This document shows, in pieces, positions 32,001 to 42,574 of a DNA stretch of 64,000 nucleotides (positions are counted from its first letter, which is position 1; each line of letters opens with the position of its first letter). A program made the position numbers and the translations under genes. Below the pieces are notes generated by a model. It saw only the letters and a program-made list of their open reading frames with translations, was not told where the DNA came from and searched no databases. The DNA is from Ariolimax columbianus (lineage: Eukaryota > Mollusca > Gastropoda > Stylommatophora > Arionidae): assembly GCA_036924085.1 (NCBI GenBank), contig JAVGWX010000012.1, positions 32,546,272 through 32,610,271 of the forward strand, in the 5' to 3' direction.

Positions 32001-32585
32001 CTCTACCCTCCCCGTTGAAGCCCACAACAGCTTCCTCTACACTCCCATTGTACCCCACAGCAGCCACCTCTACACTCCCATTGAAGCCTAGTACAACCTC
32101 CCTCCACTTACCCTCATCCTAAATCATGTCGTGACTCCCACCTCCCTTTCCCCGAACTCCTCAGCCACCCTCGTCTCTGTTATGACGACGAGGACGTCCA
32201 CCTTAAGGCCCATGAGGTGCTTGACTTCTCCCATTAGCGTCTCTACCCTGAAACCACAATCACCTCCGCACAGCCACCCACCGCTCTCCTTCTGACCGTG
32301 TGAAACCAGTTTTCACCTGTCACGCTGTCTGCGCCTCTATCCTGGATATTGTATTCCACCACCTTCCTAGCCTCCATTCTGATCCTTCCGCCCTCATGCT
32401 ATTTGCTGATCCATCACTTAATCCCCACAGCCACCTGGATACCATTCCCTCCAAGAACGCACGAACCTGTGTTAAAGGCCCTCATGTTCTCCGCTTGGTT
32501 GCCTTCCCTAATGCAGAGCTCTTCATCAAAGAACATCACTTGCAAATCCCGCAGCCTTAATAATTCCATCATTTTTCATCACTGT
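32001..32585. other. No gene recognised
   Basis: C-rich sequence with frames of 80-86 codons but no identifiable domain. Short CTACACTCCCATTG repeats at the left edge continue the array. Confidence 0.4.
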
Positions 32586-32596
32586 GGTTGTTGAAT

Positions 32597-32878
32597 AGGG
32601 GATTCCGTGGCGAAGTGGTTAAGTCATCTGCGTGATCAGGTGGTGTGGGTTCGACTTCGGACTCCGTCGTCTTTTTCACGGGTACTTGATGCGGAGTCCC
32701 GTGCATCTCGTAGTCGCCCCATAATCGTCTTGTCCTTGACTTGCCACTAGGATCGGGTGGCTCGAGACGAGAGAGTGAAGATAACAAGTAGCGCAGTTAA
32801 TCCTTACTAAAAATAGCGCTAGCAAAATAAATTATGCCATCATCGTCTACGATGGACGGCGGCCTTTACCTTTGCCTT
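32597..32878 (+). mobile_element. SINE1, full length, 11-bp target duplication
   Basis: A 282-bp copy flanked by GGTTGTTGAAT at 32586-32596 and 32879-32889. The head has TGGCGAAGTGG (A box) and GGGTTCGACTTCG (B box). It lies in the 3' tail of a family B copy, so it is younger than that copy. Confidence 0.92.
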
Positions 32879-33055
32879 GGTTGTTGAATGCCCACAATGG
32901 GTAAGATAACTCTTTTGTGCGCAAGAAAAGGGCGTTAAGTGGCGGATTGCAACAGCTTTGCTCACATCACGAGCGTGCTGATGAAAGTGGACTGGGATTC
33001 TTCAGGCGGTTGTGTTATGCTTGCCTTCATCTGTGTGTCGCTAACTACTATGTTA
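32879..33055 (-). mobile_element. Family B 3' portion
   Basis: Antisense landmarks TTGTTGAATGCCCACAATG, AAAAGGGCGTTAAGTGGC, CATCACGAGCGTGCTGATG and GGCGGTTGTGTTATGC. The 5' half is missing. Confidence 0.82.
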
Positions 33056-33264
33056 AAACGTACATCAGAAAGACTGATTTAGAAATTAGCAACACACCAA
33101 TGACATTTATAAACACGCTGGTTCCTCAGTTACCAACCACTTCAATGGTCCTGGACACCGGAGTAAAACTGATGTCTGTGTCCCATGCACGATTTTTACC
33201 CCTCTGACCATCGTCTTCTATTCTAACTTGAGAATTCACTCATTACCAGCATGGGCTTCCTTCA

Positions 33265-33590
33265 GTAGCATGGTAACATTTTCTCTACTTTTACAGTCCT
33301 TATCTCCTCTTCTCTGCCTCTATATGCCTGTTTTCCTCAGTATGGAAACATTCCACCCCTCCCCCTCCTTTTACATAGGACGTCTTCTCCTCTCTGCCTC
33401 TACATGCACGTCTTTTTCATTTTGCCCACTTTTACACTCCTCTTTTCCTTTCTATTTCAATACGCTTGTTTTCCTCAGTATTGCAACATTTTCCCCACTT
33501 TTACACAGTCCTTATCTTCTCCCCTCTGCCTCCGTATGCTCGTCTTCCTCTTGTCCCATCTCATGCTTTGCTTGTACCCATATCCACATT
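33265..33590. repeat. Imperfect tandem repeat, period about 75-80 bp
   Basis: Four diverged copies share CACTTTTACA.TCCT, CTCTGCCTC.ATATGC and TTTTCCTCAGTAT. Pyrimidine rich. Confidence 0.75.
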
Positions 33591-34780
33591 TGGTAATTGC
33601 CTGTTTGGCCGTTATAGGCCTACATTCACTTTTTACGTCCTTATGACCATTTCACTTCCATTATTTTGTTTCTCCTATTCGCTATCTGGTCTCTGTCGTG
33701 CGTGCACATAGACGATGAAATCCATGTCGATATAGTATGTGCTATCCAAGTAAGTAACTTTTTCTTTTAGTCCTTTGTGTTCATATCTCTAATCTGTATA
33801 TTCATCACTTTTTCATATTTTTGTTATTCGTTGTCCCAGGAGAAGATCTTTTGGTCACAACTTAGGTTTCATTTTTGGTTTTATCTTATCGGGGTATCTG
33901 AAAATGTCTATAAATGTTTATTTGTAAACTAAAAAAGATTAAAACCAAACCGAAGATGACTACCACACTCTTAATCAGAGGTACATATCACCATTCTATC
34001 CTCAGGACAAGGCATAACAGACTAAATAAACATACGTTCAGGTTTCGTACATCCCTTCACCACTCTGCACATATGACCTAACGGGCACACTGAAGAGAAT
34101 GACGTACATAACTGCCCTCTGTATAGTCAGTTGAGGAAGACCCACTGACTAAATGACTCTGTCCTCTGTATAGTCAGTTGAGGAAGACTCACTGACTAAA
34201 TGACTCAACACTAAAGTCACAGTTGTACGGAGCTAAAGAGGGGACTCGCAGAATTCACTACAAGCATAATCAACGAGCGAACACAAGAAGAATAAAAAGA
34301 AAAAGAAGAAGAAGATGGAAAATAATAATAAGGACCCAGCTTACAATTAACAAACTTTGTTTTGTTTAGTCCAACTGTTTTTAACTTTAGTATTTAACGT
34401 TGAGAGATTCGATTTGTCTGTCCGAGTCTTTGTCTATGACAAGATCAAGAATAGCACAACTGTCACACAGAGAACATGTCGTAAGAGGCGACTAACTGTG
34501 TGACATGGCATAACACCGGCTATGGTTAAGTGTTTTGTTCAGAGTACCAAAAATGGCGCCTAACAGACTGCGGGTCTACTTTGCTGTACTGTTTGAGTTG
34601 ATTAAGATGGGCTCGCACATCGGTTAACCACCCCTCACGGCGCTTGAGCCACCGCAGCGGAGTACTAATCTTCTCGAGCCTAGCCCACTAAGCATGAAAT
34701 CCTCCTTCCGACTACATCCAGCTCACGCTAGACCTGGGACATGCACAAGGAAATCTTCCCATGTAGAAGTGCAGGTCGAC
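33591..34780. other. No gene recognised; one 52-bp duplication
   Basis: Unique sequence. At 34110-34203 a duplicated block contains CTCTGTATAGTCAGTTGAGG twice. Confidence 0.5.
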
Positions 34781-34784
34781 TAAG

Positions 34785-35270
34785 ACTGAGACTAAGGCTG
34801 AGACTGAGACTAAAAACTAAGACTAAGATTAAGAGTAAAACTAAGAGTAAAACTAAGAGTAAAACTAAGAGTAAAACTAAGACTAAGACTAAAGACTAAG
34901 ACTAAGGACTAAAGACTCAGACTAAAGACTCAGACTAAAGACTAAGACTAAAGACTCAGACTAAAGACTCAGACTAAAGACTAAGACTAAAGACTCAGAC
35001 TAAAGACTCAGACTAAAGACTAAGACTAAAGACTCAGACTAAAGACTCAGACTAAAGACTAAGACTAAAGACTCAGACTAAAGACTCAGACTAAAGACTC
35101 AGACTAAAGACTAAGACTAAAGACTAAGACCAAGGCTGAGAATGAGACTAAAGACTAAGACTAAGACTAAGACTGACTAATACTTAGACTAAGACTGACT
35201 AAAACTGACTAAGAGTGAGACAAAGACTTCGACAGACTAAGACTAAGACTAATACTAAGATTAAGACTGA
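34785..35270. repeat. AGACTA-type minisatellite
   Basis: Units AAGACTAAG, AGACTCAGACTAA and AAAGACTAAG in a mixed 6/13/19-bp period. Confidence 0.95.
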
Positions 35271-35332
35271 GATTGCTTTGAAATGTTTATTTTGAATGTA
35301 GGATTAATTTAATTTTTGAGAATCAATACAAC

Positions 35333-35562
35333 TGAGTTGTCCTGGGTTCATTCCCTAGTTCAGACGGAAATGTTTTTTTTCAGACCGCAACGGCTCCGGG
35401 TCGACCCAACCTTAAATGGGTACTGGTTCAGTCCAGGAAGTAAAAGCGGCGAGAGAGAGGAGATGGCTACCGTCCTCATATAGCCAAGCCTTTGAAATGC
35501 GAGATTGCTAACACCTCACCCCCTACGGCAGTAATGATGGGTTACTCTACATTACCAATGAT
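35333..35562 (+). mobile_element. SINE2, 5' truncated
   Basis: Begins within the head at GAGTTGTCCTGGGTTC (B box GGTTCATTCCC), then CGGGTCGACCCAACC, AAATGGGTACTGG, GAGGAGATGGCTACC and CCCTACGGCAGTAATG. Confidence 0.88.
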
Positions 35563-35764
35563 CAGATTGTGTTGGTGTCACTCTCTTGCAAGAATCGTGC
35601 TCCTTCATATTGCTTGGCAACAATGTAAACAACATAGGAGGTATCGATACACGTCAGAATTCCGATACAAAAGACAAGGAGAGCTTTCATTACTTTGGGA
35701 GAAACTTATGGACATAGAAAAGATATTAAATCCAACACAAAAATGCAAATCTGTAACTCCAACG

Positions 35765-36020
35765 TAAAGTAGATTATGTTGTATGGATCTGAAACGGGAA
35801 ATTACACAACAATAACAACATAGGTTTAGACTTTCATAAATGGGTGCCTACACAGATTAGAAAGATGTGGATCTGGTAGATAAGGCAGACATTAGAAACC
35901 AGTAATATCTTTACAATCCAGTCTGTGTTTTCAGATGCACGACGCGTAGAGTCAGACCTACTCATTAGTAATAGAGATAGCTTGATGTGGATTTGCTAAT
36001 GACATATGCGGGACAGAGGG
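35765..36020 (+). pseudogene. LINE C-terminal fragment
   Basis: Frames read MLYGSETGNYT, TFINGCLHRLER and MTYAGQRALNVL with stops. This matches the LYGSE.W...FIN.CLR post-RT region of the LINE lineage also seen at 11.5 kb. Weakly preserved. Confidence 0.55.
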
Positions 36021-36053
36021 CGCTAAATGTATTGATTGATTCATAGAATAGAT

Positions 36054-36235
36054 TAGCCTCTGATTCGCGTAGGGGTAGAGCACTCGCTTTTCACGGCAAA
36101 GGTACAAAGTTCAACTCCCGATACAGCTACGCTCCTGCTGACCCAGCTCTGAATGGCATACTGTTAAAGAAGGAAAGACAGCGGTAAAATGAACTGGTCA
36201 CACAACCTCATAAGCAATTCATTAAAAAAACACAA
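36054..36235 (+). mobile_element. SINE3 copy
   Basis: The head has GCGTAGGGGTAGAGCACTCG and AAGTTCAACTCCCG (B-box-like), then CTGACCCAGCTCTGAATGG. The 3' end is less clear. Confidence 0.78.
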
Positions 36236-36249
36236 TGATTATTAGACTA

Positions 36250-36650
36250 TCAATGACTGATCAATAATCCGTTCAATTCATACCATGACATCTTGAGATC
36301 GTTGGGGCACCCCTGCTGACACCTCCACAAACCTCTGCCATCCGTCTCTGAGGTTGCTTTTGGTGCTTCCTCGGGTCGTAGGTTAGTCCATTCATGGATA
36401 TTGTCTTCCAATCGTTTTCACGTTCGTCATTGCATTTGCTTGACTCGTACTGTGCCCTTTATATATTTGCAAGATCCTGGACCGCAAGACAAGGCCATAC
36501 CAAGTCAGCTTTTGCCTTTTTATCATTGTGAGGAGGTCCTCGTACAGTCCACTTGCATTCTCGATTCTTCGTCGTACTTCATCATTTCTGATACGGTTTT
36601 TGAACGCGACATTTAGGAGTCTTCTAAAATCAATAATGGCGGACCTAGAT
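36250..36650 (-). pseudogene. LINE ORF2 C-terminal fragment
   Basis: The minus-strand frame reads FRRLLNVAFKNRIRNDEV, GLYEDLLTMIKRQKLTW and, past shifts, IHEWTNL and VSAGVPQRS. It is the same lineage as the fragment at 18.7-19.4 kb (compare CYRKLINVTYKDRVTN and IKRRKMDW). Catalytic core absent. Confidence 0.82.
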
Positions 36651-36978
36651 AAAAACAACTAATATATTTTAGAAAAATTTTTTAATTTAGTTTAAACGTC
36701 CTTTGAAGAACCCAATGCATTAGTTACGCTACAGCAGTATAAAATGAATGAACATTCTTGATTCTTCTCAAATCTATCATATTAACACTCAGTGATAAGA
36801 TACACATTTCACTCTCACTCACGTTGTGTTGTATAATTCACCAACTTCCAAAAATACAACATAATATTAACGTGTAAAATATTTGTGTACATCCTCAATA
36901 ATGGTGTTCAAAGTGCAGTTATTAAAAACCGAACAACTTTGTATCGTACACCTTTATATACAACAAATTATTATTATT

Positions 36979-37064
36979 ATTGCAAGCCGAATTTGAGCCA
37001 GCGACCTAAGGAATTCTAAATTTTTCACTAAATTCCTCCGCTCTACCAACTGAGCTATTGCAGT
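36979..37064 (-). tRNA. tRNA-Tyr-like gene or pseudogene, anticodon UUA, with intron-like insert
   Basis: On the minus strand a D arm TAGCTCAGTTGGTAGAGC is followed by GGAGGAATTTAG, about 14 extra bases, then TCCTTAGGTC, T arm GCTGGCTCAAATTCGGC and a 3' acceptor strand TTGCAAT. The acceptor pairs with ACTGCAA with one mismatch. Layout, intron position after base 37 and most stem bases match eukaryotic tRNA-Tyr. The anticodon GUA would be UUA here, which reads the UAA stop. The B box is degenerate (GGCTCAAATTC), no T-run terminator follows, and an AAT-rich tract lies 3'. A pseudogene is more likely than a working suppressor. Confidence 0.6.
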
Positions 37065-37193
37065 TCATAGAAATGTTTCTGGAGGTGTTGTACTTGTTAG
37101 GAAATTAGTTCGCTGAATTATAGGTATAGATATTCATATTATGTTGAGGATAACCGGGTGACGAGAAAAACAGGCCGCGAGAATTATGTAGAT

Positions 37194-37835
37194 CAGAGGT
37201 GGCCAAACTACGGCCCGAGGGCCAGATCCGACCCGCCAACCAGTTTTGGACTTGTCTCTTATTGTTGATTGAAAACGACTGTATACTCCGCTAAAAAAAT
37301 ATAACAAAATAGCACGCACAGGCACCAGAAACAAAACCAAAAACACAAAAATTGAACGATTAACATCTCCCCACCTCAACAACACCACCCAGCGCTCTCT
37401 CTCTCTCTCTCTCTCTCTCTCATACCAATTGAGCTCTTCGAGATAGTGCCGACAGAATGGAAATAATAACGTCAAATCTCTGATCGTGCACGTGGACAGG
37501 TGAAGACAATGTCGGTACCTACTTTAATAAAAGTAGGTACATTTCTATAGGAAGGAGTTCAGGTCCACAGTTGGCCTTGTGAAAGTGTGTTAAGTATAAA
37601 TCAGGGACACTTTGGGCTTCTAGCTGTTGTGCACGTTTTCATGTATAAGAGTTTACATTTGTAAAAATGTTTTCTAGGTATAAAGCAGTTTGCCGTTGCT
37701 TTCTGTACGTGGTTCATTCTATATGTAAAACTAAATCCCAGAACCGTACTTTTTAAGGATGTTATAGGTCTGACCCTCTGGTGTTATCCTGTATTATAAT
37801 CTGGTCCTCGACCAATCTTAGCTTGGCCACCACTG
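37194..37835. mobile_element. Non-autonomous hAT element (MITE), 642 bp
   Basis: Terminal inverted repeats start CAGAGGTGGCCAAAC on the left and, read from the right end inwards, CAGTGGTGGCCAAGC. The left end continues TACGGCCCGAGGGCC, a motif common to some animal hAT elements. Flanks ATGTAGAT (37186-37193) and GTGTAGAT (37836-37843) form an 8-bp target duplication with one mismatch, the hAT length. There is an internal (CT)n near 37400 and no transposase. Confidence 0.85.
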
Positions 37836-37842
37836 GTGTAGA

Positions 37843-37913
37843 TTATTATACTAATAACTTTATGACCACGCTAACGTATTATACTAATAACTTTATGACC
37901 ACGCTAACGTATC
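37843..37913. repeat. 37-bp tandem duplication
   Basis: TTATACTAATAACTTTATG followed by ACCACGCTAACGTA occurs twice in tandem, next to the hAT element. Confidence 0.9.
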
Positions 37914-38339
37914 TTGATCTGTAGATATCACAGATTGCATGTAATGGTTCCTATTATTCCAAGTGATTGCTCATGAAAGAAATGTTGAGAATCGCTGTTC
38001 TATTGTCTTCCTGACATGACTGTGGAGATTCTCAAACGGTGTGCCATGCACACTACTGTGCATATCTAACTTGGCGGCGAAGCTGTGATGTTGCTTCCTC
38101 GTTTGTAACCAGACGTCACACCAATAACATAAAAAAGGCAGTATCTCGTTAAGCGATACATAATTTCAGCCCTATCCATGCAATACACATCAACAACCAT
38201 ACGGACAGTCACAAAACTGCTGACGACTGCAAACAAAGAGGCCTGGTTGAATATATGGGAAATGAGGAATACTCGGAGAGAAATCTAAAACATATGGCTT
38301 TTCCGAATCCCAAAGACAACACCTAAAATGAAAGGGTTT
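37914..38339. other. No gene seen
   Basis: Unique sequence. Confidence 0.5.
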
Positions 38340-38886
38340 AAAGGACAATTTTCCGACTTCGCACTCAACACATACAACATAAGTCACTTGAACAGAATCC
38401 AACCAGAACATACATCAGAGTGCCGTATATTCCAACATCTATATGAAACTGTTGAGTAGAATCTAACCACAACACACCCCAGAGTGCCGGATGTACACAC
38501 ATCTCTGTGAAACTGTTGAGCACAATCCAACCAGAACATACCCCGGAGTGCCGGATGTGCACACATCTCTGTGAAACTCTTGAGCACAATCCAACCAGAA
38601 CATACCCCAGCGTGCCGGATGTACACACATCTCTGTGAAACTGTTGAGCACAATCCAACCAGAACATACCCCAGCGTGCCGGATGTACACACATCTCTGA
38701 AACTGTTGAGCACTATCTTTTTCAGTGTCCGGCAATGGACGATGGTTAGAAAATAGCTTCTTTCTCAGAGACCAGACAAATGGAACACTCCGTACGGAAC
38801 TAAACAACAGCTCACAAACATTTGCAGATATCACTACATGGCATTATGCCATCGGACAGGAGCTCATAGGTTGCTGGATCAATATT
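38340..38886 (+). pseudogene. LINE RNase H-class C-terminus with internal 64-bp expansion
   Basis: The plus strand reads TIFRLRTQHIQHK, then HLNRIQPEHT-type sequence, repeated PEHTPACRMYTHLCETVEH, then HYLFQCPAMDDG and a short C-terminal tail with two stops. This is the CxxC...H...C zinc knuckle that ends RT-RNase H type LINE ORF2. The same lineage occurs on the minus strand at 59.9-60.6 kb (TIFRLRTQHIPLNKHLNR). The knuckle segment is amplified about five times with a 64-bp period, which breaks the frame. Confidence 0.82.
38388..38712 (+). repeat. 64-bp array of a LINE zinc-knuckle segment
   Basis: Successive GTGCCGGATGT landmarks lie exactly 64 bp apart (38548, 38612, 38676). The units contain CTGTGAAACT.TTGAGC and ACAATCCAACCAGAAC. 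Confidence 0.93.
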
Positions 38887-38892
38887 CAACCA

Positions 38893-38915
38893 ACTAACCA
38901 ACCAACCAACCAACA
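38893..38915. repeat. AACC microsatellite
   Basis: (AACC)n at the end of the LINE fragment. Confidence 0.9.
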
Positions 38916-39289
38916 ATCTCTATACATTGCCGTTGTCCCCACTAATTGCGCCTCTGAGGTTATTTAATTCACATCATGACCGAGATAGTAGATTCATACA
39001 AGTTCTCGGAGGTTCGAGGACTCTGTGCCGGCTTGTCACTCATGCCATGGCCAGCACTTTGTATCTTCCGTACAAAGGACCGAGAGTCAGACACGTTTAC
39101 AACGCAAATGTCTCATATTACCACCGGAGTCCCAGTCGCTGCCTCGATCTCCATCCTCACTGTAAGACGTCACTCATCCATTAGAAGCCGGCTCAGAAAT
39201 GCTGGTAATGGGACCGAATCTTCATCATGTAGAAATAGAATAAGTAAATATGTGTATATATAAACAACATTTTTGGGTACAAGCTTTAG

Positions 39290-39640
39290 AATGACCCGTC
39301 CAGGATGCGTCAACATTTGATAGATTAACAGGCCACACTAGTAGAGACTGTGAACACAATTTCATAGATTAACAGGCCACACTGGTAGACTGAACACAAT
39401 TTCATAGATTAACAGGCCACACTAGTAGACTGTGAACACAATTTCATAGATTAACAGATCGCACTAGTAGAGACTGTGAACACAATTTCATAGATTAGCA
39501 GATCGAACTAGTAGAGACTGTGAACACAATTTCATAAATTAGCAGATCGCACTAGTAGAGACTGTGAACACAATTTGAGCTCTCTAGGTTATGGGGAAGT
39601 TGGTTAAAATTGGAGAAATGCAAGTCCACTGCCAACGATC
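39290..39640 (+). repeat. Family D dispersed sequence with 44-bp expansion
   Basis: Begins CAGGATGCGTCAACATTTG and ends GGTTATGGGGAAGTTGG, TTAAAATTGGAGAAATG, matching 26.56-26.69 kb. In between (39320-39577) about six copies of a 44-bp unit (AGATTAACAGGCCACAC, TAGTAGAGACTG, TGAACACAATTTCAT) replace the single copy. Confidence 0.85.
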
Positions 39641-39650
39641 ATGGCAGGTT

Positions 39651-40001
39651 ATCTTCTTCTTCTTCGTTCGTTCTCAATCTCCCACTACCAAACACTGAAA
39701 GGGCTTGAGTCGCAGAATGTAGTCCAGAGAACGGAATGCGTTGTGTCGTAGTTCACAGCTTGGCTGCGATATTTGCACAATTCGGTCCAACACATCCGAC
39801 TTCAGCAAGCATTTTTTTTAGAACCGGGTTAGCATTCCCTCTTCGATCTCTTCTCCTTAGCCAATCTGCCCTGATGCAGCCTGTTATCCAGGATCACCGC
39901 GTGGAGGTGTAGAAGGGTCTTGGCAGCTATGGTTTGCGGCCCTGGCGCTGGCAGTCAGCAATGGGTCGCTCACCACTTGCGCTGCTCAGCATCTTGATCC
40001 C
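39651..40001 (-). mobile_element. Family A, full length, 11-bp target duplication
   Basis: A 351-bp copy flanked by CATGGCAGGTT at 39640-39650 and 40002-40012. On minus it starts GGGGATCAAGATGCTGAG and ends with a GAA tail. It inserted into the 3' part of the family D sequence. Confidence 0.92.
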
Positions 40002-40190
40002 CATGGCAGGTTTAATAAAAGCTTGTACAAATTATTTGCACACCTTATGGTAGTAGAGGAATGACTCAGCCAAATTAGACTAAGGAGGTTTGGGCATGGG
40101 GCCGACTACTCAATTATGTAAAAACTATAAGCCCCACTAAAAGGAAAGACGAAACCTTAAAAAAACAAAAACAAATAGCAAACGCCTTTA

Positions 40191-40514
40191 TTGTCAGATT
40201 ATATTGTATTAGGTAATAGTATAACTTACTTGCTAGGAAGTGCAACTGTAATAAATAGCATAATTAGTATGGTGAGTATTAGAGTGTCACCGTATGGTTT
40301 GTGTGGCGGCGATGTTATTATTAGTGTAGGAATAGATACAACGTTGGAGGATGAAGTAAAAGTTATATGTAAGTTATGTAGAGTAGAAGAGAGGCAGGCT
40401 CGAATGGACTGCGATATTAGGACACATGAGAAGAGATTGGAGGAGATAGAAAAGAGGCAGATCAAAATAGGATTGACAACAAGAGAAAATTGGGGAAGTT
40501 TTAAAGAAGCTGCA
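40191..40514 (+). pseudogene. LINE ORF1 N-terminal part (probable)
   Basis: An open frame whose C-terminal half is a charged, coiled-coil-like stretch (CRVEERQARMDCD, THEKRLEEIEKRQIK), ending just before the SINE2 insertion. It precedes the SGNH-type ORF1 region of the same LINE in the same direction. A cysteine-containing coiled-coil upstream of an esterase domain fits LINE ORF1. By itself the protein is not diagnostic. Confidence 0.5.
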
Positions 40515-40522
40515 GTGGGGTA

Positions 40523-40786
40523 AAGTAAAAAAAGTAAAGTATCCCATAGCATTACTGCCGTAGGATTGTGAGGTGTTAGCGTCTCACATTTCAAAGGCTC
40601 GGCTATATAAGGGCGGTAGCCATCTCCTCTCCCTCGCCGCTTTTACTTCCCGGACTGAACCGGTACCCATTTAAGGCTGGGTCGACCCGGGTCGAAAAAA
40701 ACATTACCGCCTCAACTGGGGAATGAACCCAGGACCACTCAGATGCGAAGCCAGCGCGGCTAACCACTGCGCTACGCAGTCGAGTC
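40523..40786 (-). mobile_element. SINE2, full length, 8-bp target duplication
   Basis: A 264-bp copy flanked by GTGGGGTA at 40515-40522 and 40787-40794. The minus-strand head has TAGCGCAGTGGTTAG (A box) and GGGTTCATTCCCC (B box), then GGGTCGACCCAGCC, AAATGGGTACCGG, GGAGATGGCTACC and CCTACGGCAGTAATGC. It interrupts a LINE ORF1. Confidence 0.93.
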
Positions 40787-40794
40787 GTGGGGTA

Positions 40795-41431
40795 GTCGAG
40801 GTGATAAGGTAAAACCACTGTCAGTTAAGTATTGGTTGGAGAAGGTAATAGGAATTGGAAGTATGAGAGATTCTAGAGAGGTAACCAAATACAGGGCAGA
40901 AAGCCTTGCAGATAAGTAAGCAAAGATAAGCGAGGGTTCAGTGTTGATGGTAGGGGATTCAAGGGTGAGGGAGGTTGGCAGACATTTGTCAAAACAACAT
41001 AACATGTTTGAAAAATAGATATTGGGAGAGCTAAAATTGAAGATATAGAGAGGAAAATTAAGATGATAGGTGGCAGAGCGAATAGTCATTTTGTAGTATT
41101 GGTAGGAACAAATAATGCAAAGAGAGATGGTACAGACATAATTATGCAAAGATACAAGAGTCTTATAAGAACACTTTAGGAAAACAAATACAGGAAGGTC
41201 ACCATGATGGGTGTTTTAGACAGAGCAGATGGGTCAGACTATTTAGATAGTAAGATAATAGGTATCAACCTCAGGTTGCAGGTGATGTGTGCAGACATGG
41301 GTATGGAATTTATTGACGTGAAAGTAGACAAAAGTAAAATGCTATACAGGAGAGGTTTACATCTAAATGAGATAGGACAGCATGCTGTAGCGAAGTATAT
41401 GTTTCAACATTGTGTTACAAATGTACACTAG
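40795..41431 (+). pseudogene. LINE ORF1 SGNH-hydrolase (esterase-like) domain
   Basis: Frames give SVLMVGDSRVREVGRHL (block I, GDS), then FVVLVGTNNAKRDGTD (block III, GTN) and MLYRRGLHLNEIGQHAVAKYM (block V). This is the SGNH-hydrolase fold found as ORF1 in some CR1-group LINEs, where it may bind membranes or RNA. In block V the catalytic His is kept, but the preceding Asp of the usual DGLHLN is Arg. Stops and a frameshift near 41000 and 41180 break it. The endonuclease of the same element follows. Confidence 0.85.
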
Positions 41432-41549
41432 TAAGGCCTGTGTAAGAAGGCCTAAAACAGGGAGATATGGAGCATGCAGTCAAAGGGGGGAGTTGAGGTC
41501 AGAGAAGTGTGAAATCAGTAGTGGAACAGTAAAAATAAAAATGATAAAG

Positions 41550-42470
41550 CAAAAGCAAAAAAATTAGAAAAACAGCAAAAACAAACTAAGATGTTTTTAT
41601 GCAAATGTGAGAAGCATCGTAAATAAACGAGAAAAATTGAAACTATGTAGAAGAAAAAAAAACCGAGATATAATAGGATTAACAGAAACATGGACATATG
41701 AGGACATTGTAGATAGTGAACTTGAAATAGAGGGATATACAATGTTAAAGAAAGATATGGTAGTTGGAAACTAAGGGAGGTGGCGTTTTATTTTACTGTA
41801 TACATTCAGCTAATAAAACTATCAAAGATGATTTATCAGCTGGCAACAAAAATGAAAGTGTATGGGGAGAAATAGAGTGGGGGTAAAAAAACAGTGGTAG
41901 GAGTATGCTATAGATGTCCATCAAGTCAAACAGAGGAAGATGAGGAGCTGATTAGTAGTATAAAAAATCAAGTGTAGGGAAATTTTTATTAATGGGAGAT
42001 TTCGACTTTCCAGAAATAAAATGGGATATGGCAGAAGCACTTGTAGAGTCAAAACCTTTTGTTAAGTGCATAACTGCCATTTTTTTGTTCAACATGTAGA
42101 AGCAGCTACCAGAAGCAAAAAACACACTCGACCTAGTTTTTACTACAGAGGAAAATATGATTAAAAACGTTACCGTTGGGAACTGTTTGGCTCAAGTGAC
42201 CATCAGATCATCCGTTGGGATCTTATAGTAGGGAATGAAGTAAACATAAACACGCGAAGATACGACTACACAATGGCAGCTGTTAAGAAGATGAAAGAGG
42301 CAGCGAGTCACATAATCTGGAAAGATATTGTCGAAGGAGCAGATGTTGAACAAGAGTGGGAGAGTTTTAAAACAGTTCTAGAAAAGCTGAAAGAGGAATG
42401 TAACAAAATACAATTACATTGGCTCTGCAACTTGCACGGGTTAATAAAAATCAGATTTCTTTGATCCAAA
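41550..42470 (+). pseudogene. LINE ORF2 endonuclease domain
   Basis: Across shifting frames: CFYANVRSIVNKREKLKL, RDIIGLTETWTYEDIVDSELEIEGYTML, GGGVLFYC, VVGVCYRCPSS, FLLMGDFDFPEIKWD and a degenerate SDHQII. These are the ordered blocks of a CR1/jockey-type LINE endonuclease (N, E, GDFN and SDH motifs), with GDFN changed to GDFD. The following MAAVKKMKEAASHI and EEWESFKTVLEKLKEE-like stretch is the linker toward RT, which is missing. Many frameshifts. Confidence 0.88.
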
Positions 42471-42574
42471 GTAGGAGGTTACAAATTAGATTAACGACTT
42501 TTATATTACAACTCTGAAGACATGGCTAAATATTAATAAAGACAATGATACAAATTAACTTACAAGACAAATGG

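Noticed and set aside
37134..37475. 113-codon minus frame
   Set aside because: It crosses the boundary of a hAT MITE and includes a CT microsatellite translated as an Arg/Glu run.
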